The position numbers and the translations under genes are program-made. A stretch of 64,000 nucleotides of DNA. Origin: Gammaproteobacteria bacterium. Lineage in GTDB: Bacteria > Pseudomonadota > Gammaproteobacteria > Pseudomonadales > Azotimanducaceae. Numbering within the stretch: position 1 is the first letter of the stretch; the number at the start of each line of letters is the position of its first letter. Below are positions 1 to 8,627 of the stretch, piece after piece. The stretch spans positions 30,987 through 94,986 of the forward strand of contig SMWF01000117.1 in NCBI GenBank assembly GCA_004357385.1. Reading direction: 5' to 3'. A model generated the notes under the pieces. That model saw only the letters and a program-made list of their open reading frames with translations. It had not been told where the DNA came from and did not search any database.

Positions 1-613
1 AGGCGCGCATCATGTTCATCGTGTCGTAGCGCTGCGCCGCGTCGACGAAGTCGACGTAGGCTTCGTCGATCAGCAGTACCCCGGAAAACTCGTTCGCGAC
101 GCGCGACAGCGTATCCACACTCGCAAGCACGCCGGTCGGCGTGTGCGGATTCACAATGCAGGCGAGTCGAGCGCCGGCGTCGTTCAGCGCCTGGGCGAAG
201 TTGCGCGGCACTGTCCAGTCCTCCAACAGAGGGACGGCAAGCACTGAGCAACCCTGAATCGCAGCGAGGACCTCGTACAGGGAATAGCTGGGATCGGTTG
301 TGGCGAAAGTCGAACCCGGATCGAGAAAGGTGGTGAAGGCGAGCCGTAGTGCTTCATCGCCGCCGTTGGTGACCAGCAGGTTTTCCATGTCCACGCCGTG
401 GCGCTCCGCAGCGAGCGCGCGAAACTGGTCGGCGGTCGGTTGCGGATAGAGGTTCAGCGTGGCGACGTCGAAGGAAGCCAGTGCCGCGGCCACCGCGGGT
501 CCGGGAGGGTAGGGGTTCTCGTTGGTGTTCAGCTTGATAGCATCGCCGTCCCGGGGTTGCTCGCCCCAGGTGTAGCCCTGCATGTCGCGGATGATGTCCC
601 GTTCGTAGCTCAT
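1..613 (-). CDS. hisC: Histidinol-phosphate aminotransferase, 5' part (runs off left edge)
   Basis: PLP-dependent fold-type I aminotransferase that converts imidazole-acetol phosphate and glutamate to histidinol phosphate in histidine synthesis. About 204 residues are visible, starting MSYERDIIRDMQGY. The N-terminal substrate loop reads KLNTNENPYPPGP, followed by TNGGDEALRLAF, the aromatic segment TDPSYSLYEV, NPHTPTG and DEAYVDF, all in HisC order. The PLP-lysine region lies beyond the window edge. The ATG overlaps the stop of the upstream permease gene (ATGA), so the two are probably co-transcribed. No other his genes are visible, so it could also serve a related aromatic transamination. Confidence 0.9.
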   Translation of the reverse strand, partial: MSYERDIIRDMQGYTWGEQPRDGDAIKLNTNENPYPPGPAVAAALASFDVATLNLYPQPTADQFRALAAERHGVDMENLLVTNGGDEALRLAFTTFLDPGSTFATTDPSYSLYEVLAAIQGCSVLAVPLLEDWTVPRNFAQALNDAGARLACIVNPHTPTGVLASVDTLSRVANEFSGVLLIDEAYVDFVDAAQRYDTMNMMRA

Positions 614-1695
614 GCTGAAGCGGGCTCGTTGGAGGTGGCCTGCTCCGGCGCCCGGGCCGGGCCCAGAAGCTGCGCCAGCCAGCGACTCGAGGGGCTCGCC
701 TCGAGCGCCATCTTCGCGGTCATCGTCAACGGAATCGAAAGTAGCATCCCCATGGGTCCGAGCACCCATCCCCAGAATACCAGTGACAGGAACACCACGA
801 GGGTCGACAGGCCCAGGCCCCGACCCATGAAACGGGTCTCGACGATGGTGCCCATGACGATGTTCAGCACGAGGTAACCGATCATTACCAGGACAGCGGC
901 GAAGGGGCCGAGCTGGACGAGGGCGAGCAGCACCGGGGGAACTGCCGCAATGATCGAACCGATGGTTGGCACGAAGTTCAGCATGAACGTCAGCAGTCCC
1001 CACAACAGGGGAAAATCTACCCCCAGCAGCGCCAATCCGGAAGCGGCGAGAATTCCGGTGATCGCGCTGATCGTCGTCTTGATCGCCACGTAGCGGTTCA
1101 CGGTGTCACCGAAGCTGGCGAACCGATCGAATCCCGGTGCTGGTTCCTGAATGGCGCGGCGCAGCTTTCCCGGAAAGCTTGCGACTTCCGAGAGGATGAA
1201 GATGATCGTCAGCAGAATGAGAAAACCGTTGCTTAGGACGCCACCCAGACTACTCAACGCATTGCGTACGATGTCCAGGGCCACTGCCGGGTCGAAGTAG
1301 GAAAGCAGCGCGGCTGTCGACAGCTCGACGCCGAAGGATTCGGCATAGGGGGTCAACCAGGTCAGCAGATCCGCGGTAATCGATGTCAGGCGTTCTTTGT
1401 AGAACGGTAACTGACTGCCGAAACCGTTGACGGACTGGGCTATCAGGGCGCCGATGGCGATCAGTAGCACGACCATCGCCAGCATCACCAGCGCAATGGC
1501 CAGCGCTCCGGGAACCTTGCGATGTTTCAACCAGGCAACCGGGGCTTCGGCGATCGTCGCGATGAACACCGCCAGCAGGAATGGCACCAGGATCGGCGCA
1601 GCAGAGCGCAAGCCGGCAATCACAATGACGAAGGCGGCCAGCACGATCATCGACCGGGATGCCGCGCCAAACCCCTGCCGCGTGGAATCACTCAT
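610..1695 (-). CDS. AI-2E family (PerM-like) membrane permease
   Basis: A 361-residue polytopic inner-membrane protein of the AI-2E transporter/PerM family. Hydrophobic segments occur near residues 17-50, 62-88, 150-170, 205-225, 230-258, 262-287 and 305-340, with the long soluble stretch after the second pair that is usual here. Family landmarks seen are the N-terminal PFLLAVFIA, the glycine-rich FPLLWGLLTFMLNFVPTIG, and the C-terminal GMLLSIPLTM. Members export small molecules or ions; substrate cannot be read from sequence. It lies in a tight minus-strand row, overlapping the nitrilase gene upstream by 4 bp and hisC downstream by 4 bp. A second family member lies at 53653-54759. Confidence 0.85.
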   Translation of the reverse strand: MSDSTRQGFGAASRSMIVLAAFVIVIAGLRSAAPILVPFLLAVFIATIAEAPVAWLKHRKVPGALAIALVMLAMVVLLIAIGALIAQSVNGFGSQLPFYKERLTSITADLLTWLTPYAESFGVELSTAALLSYFDPAVALDIVRNALSSLGGVLSNGFLILLTIIFILSEVASFPGKLRRAIQEPAPGFDRFASFGDTVNRYVAIKTTISAITGILAASGLALLGVDFPLLWGLLTFMLNFVPTIGSIIAAVPPVLLALVQLGPFAAVLVMIGYLVLNIVMGTIVETRFMGRGLGLSTLVVFLSLVFWGWVLGPMGMLLSIPLTMTAKMALEASPSSRWLAQLLGPARAPEQATSNEPASA

Positions 1696-2519
1696 TGCAG
1701 GCGCCGATGCGTGAGGCTTGGCAGCGAGCGACGTATCTCGGCAACGACGTCAGGATCGAGCGTGGCGATGCTGACCCCATCACCCTCCCCGCCGCACTCG
1801 GCGACTATGCGTCCCCAGGGATCCACGATCATGGCATGGCCGTAGGACGTGCGGGTGCGATGATGATGCCCCCACTGGGCCGGTGCCAGCAGGTAGCACT
1901 GACACTCGATGGCGCGGGCCCGAAGCAAAACGTGCCAGTGGTCGCGTCCCGTGCTTGCGGTAAACGCCGATGGAACGGTGAGCACCGTAGCCCCCTGTTC
2001 GACCAGGCGCCGGTACACCTCGGGAAATCTGAGGTCGTAGCATACGCTCAGGCCCAGCAGACCGAACGGTGTGGGGGTCACCTGGAGCGTGTCGCCGGGT
2101 AGGGTCCGATCAGACTCCATCAGCCGAGTTCCATCGGCGAGATCGACGTCGAAGAGGTGGATCTTCCGATAGCAGGAGATCACTTCGCCGTCTCGGTCGA
2201 GGTGTACACAGGTGTTGAACGATTTCTCCGGGTCGCTGCTCTGCTCGTGAAAACCGCCGAGAATCAGGTGACACTGATGTTTGCGGGCAAGCGCCTGGCA
2301 GTGGGCCAGAATGGCGCCCCCCTCCGGCAGTGGTTCAACGATTCCGCGCTTCTCGCGTTCCGGACCGATGAACGCGAATGCCTCTGGTAGCGCGATCAGC
2401 GCAGCACCTTGGTCCGCAGCCTCCGCCGTGAGGCGATCCACCGCCGCAAGATTGGCCGCGACGTCGGGCGTAGCATTCATCTGCACGACCGCGGCGACCA
2501 TTGGCTGGTGTTCAGGCAT
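1692..2519 (-). CDS. Carbon-nitrogen hydrolase, nitrilase superfamily (Nit/omega-amidase-like)
   Basis: A 275-residue cytosolic amidase of the nitrilase superfamily. The Glu-Lys-Cys triad is visible: Glu in ALPEAFAF (about residue 46), Lys in CYRKIHLFDVD (about 120) and Cys in LSVCYDLRFPEVYR (about 159). Length and motif spacing match the Nit1/Nit2 branch, whose members hydrolyse deaminated glutathione or alpha-keto-acid amides. I infer a metabolite-repair amidase rather than a true nitrilase, but the exact substrate is not determined. It overlaps the GNAT gene upstream by 8 bp and the permease downstream by 4 bp, suggesting one transcript. Confidence 0.85.
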   Translation of the reverse strand: MPEHQPMVAAVVQMNATPDVAANLAAVDRLTAEAADQGAALIALPEAFAFIGPEREKRGIVEPLPEGGAILAHCQALARKHQCHLILGGFHEQSSDPEKSFNTCVHLDRDGEVISCYRKIHLFDVDLADGTRLMESDRTLPGDTLQVTPTPFGLLGLSVCYDLRFPEVYRRLVEQGATVLTVPSAFTASTGRDHWHVLLRARAIECQCYLLAPAQWGHHHRTRTSYGHAMIVDPWGRIVAECGGEGDGVSIATLDPDVVAEIRRSLPSLTHRRLQ

Positions 2520-3015
2520 CGGCCAACGATTTCTGATCGGCGAGTCGGGTGAGGCCTTCGTCGGTCAACCGGAAGGTGGTCCATCCGGACATTGGTACCG
2601 CGCCGAGGCTCTCGTAGAAGGCGATTGAGGGTGAATTCCAATCCAGCACCGACCACTCCATGCGTGCATATTTGCGTGTGCGTGCGATCCGCGCCAGCTC
2701 GATCAGCAGTGCCTTGCCAATGCCCAACCCACGGTGTTCCGGATCGACGAACAGGTCCTCCAGATATAGACCTGGACGCCCGCGCCAAGTGGAGAAGTTC
2801 CGGAAGAACAGCGCGAATCCGACCGCCGTATCGTCGTGTTCGGCGATCAGTGCCTCGGCCGCGGGTCGATCGCTGAACAGCTGGCGATCGACGTCCTCGG
2901 TGCGGATCTGCACCTCGTGTTCGAGTTTCTCGTATATCGCCAATGCCCGGATCAGCGTAACGATCAGTTCGCTGTCGCCAGCCTCAGCCGGTCGGATGCT
3001 GATCGTGCCTGGCAT
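2512..3015 (-). CDS. GNAT family N-acetyltransferase
   Basis: A 167-residue acetyl-CoA-dependent N-acetyltransferase. The acetyl-CoA pyrophosphate loop is clear in DPEHRGLGIGKALL (motif A, about residues 92-105), preceded by the beta-4 strand YLEDLFV and followed by motif B with NSPSIAFYESLGA. The layout, including LIRALAIYEKLEHEV near the N terminus, resembles spermidine/spermine (diamine) acetyltransferase-type proteins, but the acceptor amine cannot be assigned. The gene overlaps the nitrilase-type hydrolase by 8 bp. About 95 bp separate it from the helicase gene upstream. Confidence 0.85.
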   Translation of the reverse strand: MPGTISIRPAEAGDSELIVTLIRALAIYEKLEHEVQIRTEDVDRQLFSDRPAAEALIAEHDDTAVGFALFFRNFSTWRGRPGLYLEDLFVDPEHRGLGIGKALLIELARIARTRKYARMEWSVLDWNSPSIAFYESLGAVPMSGWTTFRLTDEGLTRLADQKSLADA

Positions 3016-3059
3016 TCGGTCTCCGGGATCTGCTCTCGGCTACAGTCTATCAGCCTGTC

Positions 3060-3085
3060 GAGAAAGTCCGTCCATTAACTTTCTC
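3060..3085 (-). other. Inverted repeat downstream of the helicase gene
   Basis: GAGAAAGT (3060-3067) and ACTTTCTC (3078-3085) form an 8-bp perfect stem with a 10-nt loop, 26 bp past the helicase stop in the direction of its transcription. No T-run follows, so it is not a canonical intrinsic terminator. It could be an mRNA 3'-end stabiliser, or an operator for the GNAT gene that starts at 3015. Confidence 0.35.
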
Positions 3086-3110
3086 AGTTGCGTTCGCCAC
3101 CGCTCGCTCA

Positions 3111-4298
3111 TTACAGTTCAGGTTGGCTGCATACCACGGTGTAGCCGATGAACTGCTCGATGGCCGGCAGGTTGAACGCGTCGTCCTCGGAAACGAAACT
3201 GATCGAGATGCCGGTCGCGCCAGCGCGCCCGGTGCGTCCGATCCGATGCACATAGTCTTCGGGATCTTCCGGCAGATCGTAGTTGACGACGTGACTGACG
3301 TCGTCAACGTGAATGCCGCGCCCGGCGACATCGGTTGCGACCAGCACCCGCACTTTGCCCTGCTTGAATCGGTCCAGGGTCGTCAGACGTTTTCGTTGTG
3401 GAACTTCGCCCGACAACATCTCGCATGAAACACCCTTGCGACGCAGATAGTCGTGCACGTTCCGCGTCTGGTCGCGACGGTTGGCGAATACCATGACCCG
3501 GCCCACGTCTTTTTGGACCACCAGTTGGTGCAGCACCTTTGACTTCTCGTTAGCGGCGACCAGCCAGAACTTCTGCTCGACCGTGTCCACGGCAACGTTC
3601 TCCGGTCGTATCGCGACGTGGTGTGGCTGCAGGGTCCACTGGCTCGCCAGACGCATCACGTCTTCGTTGAACGTGGCGCTGAAGAACAGAGTCTGACGCT
3701 GTCTCTTGTGCGGGGTCTTGTAGACGATCCGACGCACGTCGGGGATGAAACCCATGTCGAGCATCCGATCTGCTTCATCGATGACCAGCACGTCGACCCG
3801 GCGTAAATCAATCACTCGCCGATCCATGAAATCGAGGAGCCGGCCGGGCGTGGCGACGAGGATATCGACGCCTTGGCTCAGGCGCTCGCGTTGGCGGTTC
3901 ATGTCCATGCCACCGACTACGTTGATGACGCGGCTGTCGAGATGCTTGGCTAGGTCATGGCCATCATGTTCGATCTGGATGGCGAGCTCGCGGGTGGGGG
4001 CCAGAATCAGCGCGCGCGGCGACCCCGGTGGGTTCGCACCCTGGGAAGGAAACTCGTACTGGCGGGCCAGAATGGTGATCAGAAAGGCAGCGGTTTTACC
4101 GGTCCCGGTCTGGGCCTGCCCGGTGACGTCGTAGTCCGCCAGGCTGAAAGGCAGCACCTCGCTCTGGATTGGCGTGCAGTGCTCAAAGCCCAGGTCGGCG
4201 ATCGCGTGCATCAGTGGTAAGGGCAGGGCAAAATCGTGGAACCGGCTGCGGCCGGGCTCCTCCGGAACCTGAAACTGACTCAAATCCCAATCCGGCAT
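3111..4298 (-). CDS. DEAD-box ATP-dependent RNA helicase (RhlB-like)
   Basis: A 395-residue SF2 RNA helicase. Visible motifs are the Q motif around FEHCTPIQSEVLP, motif I AQTGTGKT, Ia PTRELAIQ, II VIDEADRML, III FSATF, and the second RecA domain with VATDVAGRGIHV and HRIGRTGRAG. The length and short C-terminal tail fit the RhlB group, which works in RNA turnover and ribosome assembly. I chose the ATG at 4296-4298, because the longer ORF from 4355 would overlap the aminotransferase by 58 bp. With this start the genes share one base (TGATG), a typical translational-coupling arrangement, and the protein begins MPDWDLSQF. Confidence 0.88.
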   Translation of the reverse strand: MPDWDLSQFQVPEEPGRSRFHDFALPLPLMHAIADLGFEHCTPIQSEVLPFSLADYDVTGQAQTGTGKTAAFLITILARQYEFPSQGANPPGSPRALILAPTRELAIQIEHDGHDLAKHLDSRVINVVGGMDMNRQRERLSQGVDILVATPGRLLDFMDRRVIDLRRVDVLVIDEADRMLDMGFIPDVRRIVYKTPHKRQRQTLFFSATFNEDVMRLASQWTLQPHHVAIRPENVAVDTVEQKFWLVAANEKSKVLHQLVVQKDVGRVMVFANRRDQTRNVHDYLRRKGVSCEMLSGEVPQRKRLTTLDRFKQGKVRVLVATDVAGRGIHVDDVSHVVNYDLPEDPEDYVHRIGRTGRAGATGISISFVSEDDAFNLPAIEQFIGYTVVCSQPEL

Positions 4299-5623
4299 CA
4301 GGGTGCGGACCTCCGTTCGTCTATGATCTGTTCGGCTGCGGCGAGCCGAACACACAAGGTGAAAACTTCCATCGCTGCCTCGATCTCAAGCGTATCGGGG
4401 AATGTCGGGGCGATGCGAATGTTGCGATCCTCGGGATCACGGCCATAGGGAAACGTGGCACCGGCCGGAGTCAGCGCAACGCCCACCTCGGCTGCCAGGC
4501 CGATGATCCGCCGCGCCAGCCCGGGGCGGGTATCGATCGAGACAAAGTAGCCGCCACGTGGCCGTGTCCAGCAGGCGATGTCCAATCCCGATAGCTCTTG
4601 GTCGAGATGATCCTGTACGGCGTCGAATTTACCACGAATGAGGTTGGCGTGCGCCTGCATGTGAGTTTCGAGTCGGCCGCGGAGAAAACGAGCGTGGCGC
4701 AACTGATTGACCTTGTCATGGCCGACGGTCATCGCGCGCAGCCGCTCTTCGATGACTAGGAGCAGTGTTTCGGACCCGCCGAGAAAGCCTAATCCGGCAC
4801 CCGCGAAGGTTATCTTCGAGGTCGAGGCGAACATTGCGATATGAGCGGCGGTTCCCTGGACCTGTGCGAACCCGAGGATATTGGCCAGCGGTGTTCGCGG
4901 AAATTCGAAATCGTGGACGGCGTAAGCGTTGTCCCAGACCACCAGGAAATTACGACCCGCGCGATTGGGCAGGCCTGCAATCGCTTCGACCGTGCGCTCG
5001 GCGTAGATGCAGCCGGTAGGATTGGAGTACTTCGGTACGCACCAGATCCCCTTGATCATCGGGTCTTCGGTGAGCAGCAACTCGATGGCCTGGATGTCCG
5101 GACCGGAATCGGTCATCGGTACGTTGACCATTTCGATACCGACCTGTTCGCAAATGGTGAAGTGACGGTCGTAGCCCGGTACGGGTGCCAGCATCCGGAC
5201 AGGCGTTCCCGAGCGCGTGGCTTCGTCGCTCCAGCTGCTGTCGGGCCCCCACAGGCCGTCGCGCAGCGCAGTCTCGATGACCAGGTACATGAGGCTCAGG
5301 CTCGAGTTGCCACCGGCGATCACTTGTTCGGGTTCGAGATCCAGAATTTCGCCGCCGAGTGCCCGCGCCTCCGGGATGCCGCGTAAGCCTGCTCCTCTCA
5401 AACCTCCGTAGTTGCGTGTGTCGGTTCCATCGGATGCACCGAAATCTCCCGCCAGGATTCCGTCGAGTCCGTTGGACAGGTCGAGCTGGTCGGGTCCCGG
5501 TTTGCCCCGGGTGAGATCGAGGTTCAATCCGGCGCCGCGAAGCTGGTCGAGACGTGCGGTGAGTTGGTCACGCAGACTTTCGAGTTCCGCGGGCGCGAGT
5601 TCCGCGAGTCGGGTCCGAGTCAT
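4298..5623 (-). CDS. Aminotransferase, type Ic aspartate aminotransferase-like
   Basis: A 441-residue PLP aminotransferase. The N-terminal LDLTRGKPGPDQLDLSNGLD, the GLRGAGLRGIPEARALGGE segment, CVPKYSNPTGCIY and the presumed PLP-binding lysine in STSKITFAGAG match the family related to MocR C-terminal domains, described as type Ic aspartate aminotransferases. The probable reaction is aspartate + 2-oxoglutarate to oxaloacetate + glutamate. It lies directly between argC (4-bp overlap at its start) and the helicase (1-bp overlap at its stop). An alternative is a broader alanine/aspartate aminotransferase. Confidence 0.82.
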   Translation of the reverse strand: MTRTRLAELAPAELESLRDQLTARLDQLRGAGLNLDLTRGKPGPDQLDLSNGLDGILAGDFGASDGTDTRNYGGLRGAGLRGIPEARALGGEILDLEPEQVIAGGNSSLSLMYLVIETALRDGLWGPDSSWSDEATRSGTPVRMLAPVPGYDRHFTICEQVGIEMVNVPMTDSGPDIQAIELLLTEDPMIKGIWCVPKYSNPTGCIYAERTVEAIAGLPNRAGRNFLVVWDNAYAVHDFEFPRTPLANILGFAQVQGTAAHIAMFASTSKITFAGAGLGFLGGSETLLLVIEERLRAMTVGHDKVNQLRHARFLRGRLETHMQAHANLIRGKFDAVQDHLDQELSGLDIACWTRPRGGYFVSIDTRPGLARRIIGLAAEVGVALTPAGATFPYGRDPEDRNIRIAPTFPDTLEIEAAMEVFTLCVRLAAAEQIIDERRSAP

Positions 5624-6570
5624 TTCAGTACCAGACCGGTCAATTCAGGCATGCCGAGCATCAGATTGAGATTCTGGACCGCCGCACCGGACGCACCCTT
5701 TCCTAAGTTGTCGAACCGGGCAGCGATCAGTGTCTGATCCGCATCGCCAAATACCATCAGGTCTAACCGGTTGGTGTCGTTGGCTCCGATCGGCGATAGA
5801 AAGCCGTCATCCAGTGCATCGATCGCGCCCAGCGGGGCAACGTCGATGCAAGGTTCGGCTTGATAGCGCTCGGCAAGCAGTGCGTGAATGTCGGCGGAGT
5901 TCGCCTGGCGAGCAAGCTGGTCCGGATTGAGCGGCAGGTACACCACCATCCCCTTGTAGTGGTTCCCCACGACCGGAGTAAACAATGGCGGGTTTGTGAG
6001 GCCGGCGAAGTGGGTCATCTCGGGTAAATGTTTGTGATTCTGGTTGAGGCTGTAGCCCCGTGGGGTTGCCAGTGATGGAGTTCGATCTGCGCACCGGTGG
6101 GCATCGATCATGGCCCGGCCGCCGCCGGAGTAGCCGGACACGGCAAAGCTTACGAGTCGCGCATCGGGCGCGAGCACCCCAGCTGCTATCAGAGGTTTGG
6201 TCGCGAGAATGAAGCCGGTCGCATAGCAGCCCGGATTGGACACCCGAGGGGAGGTCTGGATGCGCTGTCGTTGGTGTGCATCCAGCTCCGGCAGACCATA
6301 GATCCAGTTCGGGGCGACCCGATGGGCGGTGCTGGCGTCCAGAACTTTGGTTCGCGGGTTGTCGAGCAGCGCGATGGCTTCAAACGCCGCCTTGTCGGGG
6401 AGGCACAGGATGACCAGATCCGCCTCGTTCAGGAGCGTGCGACGCGCCTCGGAGTCTTTGCGATCTGCGTCGGCAATGCACAGCAATTCGATGTCACAGC
6501 GGCCGCTGAGACGCGAGGCGATCTCCAGACCGGTGGTGCCGGCCTGGCCGTCGATGAATACGCGCAGCAC
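5620..6570 (-). CDS. argC: N-acetyl-gamma-glutamyl-phosphate reductase, type 2 (short form)
   Basis: A 316-residue NADPH-dependent reductase that makes N-acetylglutamate semialdehyde in arginine synthesis. The dinucleotide-binding N terminus is FIDGQAGTTGLEI, and the catalytic cysteine lies in SNPGCYATG (about residue 117). A conserved histidine is in NQNHKHLPEM, with SGYSGGGRAMID between. The shortened N-terminal domain and the QAGTTG loop are typical of type 2 ArgC; the Escherichia coli enzyme is type 1. The gene overlaps the downstream aminotransferase by 4 bp. The remaining arg genes are not in the window. Confidence 0.92.
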   Translation of the reverse strand: MLRVFIDGQAGTTGLEIASRLSGRCDIELLCIADADRKDSEARRTLLNEADLVILCLPDKAAFEAIALLDNPRTKVLDASTAHRVAPNWIYGLPELDAHQRQRIQTSPRVSNPGCYATGFILATKPLIAAGVLAPDARLVSFAVSGYSGGGRAMIDAHRCADRTPSLATPRGYSLNQNHKHLPEMTHFAGLTNPPLFTPVVGNHYKGMVVYLPLNPDQLARQANSADIHALLAERYQAEPCIDVAPLGAIDALDDGFLSPIGANDTNRLDLMVFGDADQTLIAARFDNLGKGASGAAVQNLNLMLGMPELTGLVLK

Positions 6571-6609
6571 ATGGGTGCCCGTAAAAAAAAAGCGACGTAT
6601 TCTAATGCA

Positions 6610-7755
6610 CTACCGCAGGGTTCTGAAAGCACCGCGAATGTCTGCCACCAGCTCGTCCGGCGCCTCCATCGCCGCAAAATGCCCGCCTCGGGCGGGTTCG
6701 AACCAATGCACGAGGTTGTACTGACGTTCGACCCAGACGCGCGGTGGCAGGTACAGCTCGCCGGGAAACATTGAAACTGAGGTTGGTACTTCCACCCTTT
6801 CCGGGGCGGCCGGGTCGTCGCCGTAGCGCCGGTTCTCGAAGTAGAGTCGTGCGGCGGAGGTGGCTGTGCCGGTAAACCAGTAGACGCTGATGTTCGTCAA
6901 TATCTCGTCCCTGCTGATTACCGATTCGTGATCACCACTGTGTTGAGACCAGCCGTGGAATTTCTCGACGATCCATGCCGCAAGGCCAGCGGGTGAATCG
7001 TTAAGTGAATAGCCCAGCGTCTGCGGTTTGGTGCCTTGAATGTGTTGATAGCCCACTTCGTTGCGCATGCGCTCCCGCTGGTCCGTGAGCCGGCGGGCTT
7101 CAACGTCAGTTACACCGGCCATGGCATCGCCGTTTCCGGGCGGGCCGGAGAATACGAGATTCAGATGAATTCCAGCGACGTGGTCGGGATCGAGCGCGGC
7201 TAACCAGGTAGTCACCGCTGACCCCCAGTCGCCACCTTGGGCAAAGTATCGCGGGTAACCGAGGTTTACCATCAGTTTCGCAAACAGCGCCGCGCAGGCG
7301 CGCGCGTGAAACCCAGGCTTGCGAGGCGCGGCGGAGAAACCATAACCGGGAATCGATGGGCAGATCACGTGAAAGGCATCCCCGGGTTCGCCACCGTGGC
7401 GTTCGGGCTGCGTCAACGGTTCGATGATTTTGACGAATTCAGTGATGGATCCCGGCCAGCCATGGGTAATCAGCAGTGGCTGCGCGTCGTGATGGCTGGA
7501 GCGCTGGTGAATGAAATGCAGGCGGCTTTGATCCAGTTCGATAGTGAACTGATCGAAGGCGTTCAGTCGCTGTTCCGCGGCGCGCCAGTCGAACTCCTGT
7601 GCCCAATACCGGCAGAGGTTGCGGAGGTAGCCCACCGGCGTGCCGTAGATCCAATCGTCGCCCACCTGGTCCGGCCAGCGTGTGGCCTCCAGGCGGCGTC
7701 TGAGATCTTCGATTTCTGCGTCGTCGATCTGAATCTGGAAGCGCGCCGCAGTCAT
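6610..7755 (-). CDS. Epoxide hydrolase (microsomal EPHX1-type, EHN + alpha/beta hydrolase)
   Basis: A 381-residue hydrolase that opens epoxides to diols. The N-terminal EHN cap motif (residues 1-110) includes DLRRRLEATRWPDQ and GTPVGYLRNLCRYW. The core has the oxyanion loop THGWPGS, the nucleophile elbow GGDWGS (Asp about 180), and the late histidine in ARGGHFAAMEAP. A tyrosine-containing lid around VYWFTGTATSAARLYFEN supplies acid residues in this family. The native substrate is unknown. The start overlaps the next upstream gene by 4 bp (7752-7755), indicating co-transcription with the membrane protein of unknown function. Confidence 0.9.
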   Translation of the reverse strand: MTAARFQIQIDDAEIEDLRRRLEATRWPDQVGDDWIYGTPVGYLRNLCRYWAQEFDWRAAEQRLNAFDQFTIELDQSRLHFIHQRSSHHDAQPLLITHGWPGSITEFVKIIEPLTQPERHGGEPGDAFHVICPSIPGYGFSAAPRKPGFHARACAALFAKLMVNLGYPRYFAQGGDWGSAVTTWLAALDPDHVAGIHLNLVFSGPPGNGDAMAGVTDVEARRLTDQRERMRNEVGYQHIQGTKPQTLGYSLNDSPAGLAAWIVEKFHGWSQHSGDHESVISRDEILTNISVYWFTGTATSAARLYFENRRYGDDPAAPERVEVPTSVSMFPGELYLPPRVWVERQYNLVHWFEPARGGHFAAMEAPDELVADIRGAFRTLR

Positions 7756-8603
7756 TGACCTATCTTCCGCCAGCAGTAGCGAATACTACCGTACAGAACG
7801 GCGAGAGTAGCCAGGGGCACCAATAGGGTCTTCAGCACGTAGATTACGATCAGGTTGATCACCACATTGATTGCGTTCTCGATCTGTCGCTGGAGACGAT
7901 CCAGGCGACGGTTGAGGTCGAACGATTCCTTCTGCGCCTCGATGAAACTGTCTAGTTGCTCTAGCAACCCGCCTGAATCGCGCCGGTAAATACCTTCCCG
8001 GGCGTCGGGCGCTTCGATTGCGGCCTGCGTTGCGGACAGGTAGTCGATTGCATCGTGTTCGCGATCATCGAGGTACTGGCTGCCGATGAGGCTCATGGAG
8101 AAGCCGGCGGCAACGACCGCGAAGCGCAGGGTCAGCAGCAGGGTGGTGGCACGGAACACGAACGCGCGCGCCGCGACTGGGATGATCGATGGCTTCCAGC
8201 ACAGTAGTACGCTGGCCGCCGCCGCGGCGGTCGTGACAATATTGAGCAGGTTGGTTGTCAGAATCTCACCGATCAGAAGTTGCATTGTCAGTGACAATGC
8301 GGCCAGCAGGACGACCCACGAAAATTTTTCCACGAGGTCGTTGAGGGGGTCGAGGATCTCGCCGGCGGTGAGCACAATGCCTACGCCGGCCGGTTGGAGG
8401 GCGATTTCGGTTCCCTGCGCAACCGAAATCAAGCCGTTCAACGTGCGCGCGATGGCGTAGCTGATCAGCGTCGTTTCGAGTGCTTGTTCGGTTTCGATGC
8501 GCGAACGTGCATCCAGAGTTCCGGTCCAGGAAAGCCCAACCAGTATCGTCAGGGCAACGCTCGCCAGAATTGGCTTGGCGAGGGTTCCGTAGGAGTTCTG
8601 CAT
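7752..8603 (-). CDS. Unrecognised integral membrane protein
   Basis: A 283-residue protein I do not recognise. It has a hydrophobic N-terminal segment (about residues 10-28), then three or four further membrane segments near 92-118, 120-135, 140-178 and 245-275. A soluble, charged and probably coiled-coil stretch lies near residues 180-243 (for example LNRRLDRLQRQIENAINVVI). Residues 50-90 (LNGLISVAQGTEIALQ...GEILDPLNDLVEKFSW) look conserved-type rather than random, and codon use matches the neighbours. It overlaps the epoxide hydrolase by 4 bp and lies 24 bp from the next unknown gene, so the three may form one unit. Confidence 0.7.
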   Translation of the reverse strand: MQNSYGTLAKPILASVALTILVGLSWTGTLDARSRIETEQALETTLISYAIARTLNGLISVAQGTEIALQPAGVGIVLTAGEILDPLNDLVEKFSWVVLLAALSLTMQLLIGEILTTNLLNIVTTAAAAASVLLCWKPSIIPVAARAFVFRATTLLLTLRFAVVAAGFSMSLIGSQYLDDREHDAIDYLSATQAAIEAPDAREGIYRRDSGGLLEQLDSFIEAQKESFDLNRRLDRLQRQIENAINVVINLIVIYVLKTLLVPLATLAVLYGSIRYCWRKIGQ

Positions 8604-8627
8604 GGATCGGTGGCGTTCAGCCCGTAC

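Noticed and set aside
610..1695. Two AI-2E family genes as evidence for autoinducer-2 signalling
   Set aside because: The family name is historical; PerM-like proteins transport various solutes, and no luxS or lsr genes are in the window.
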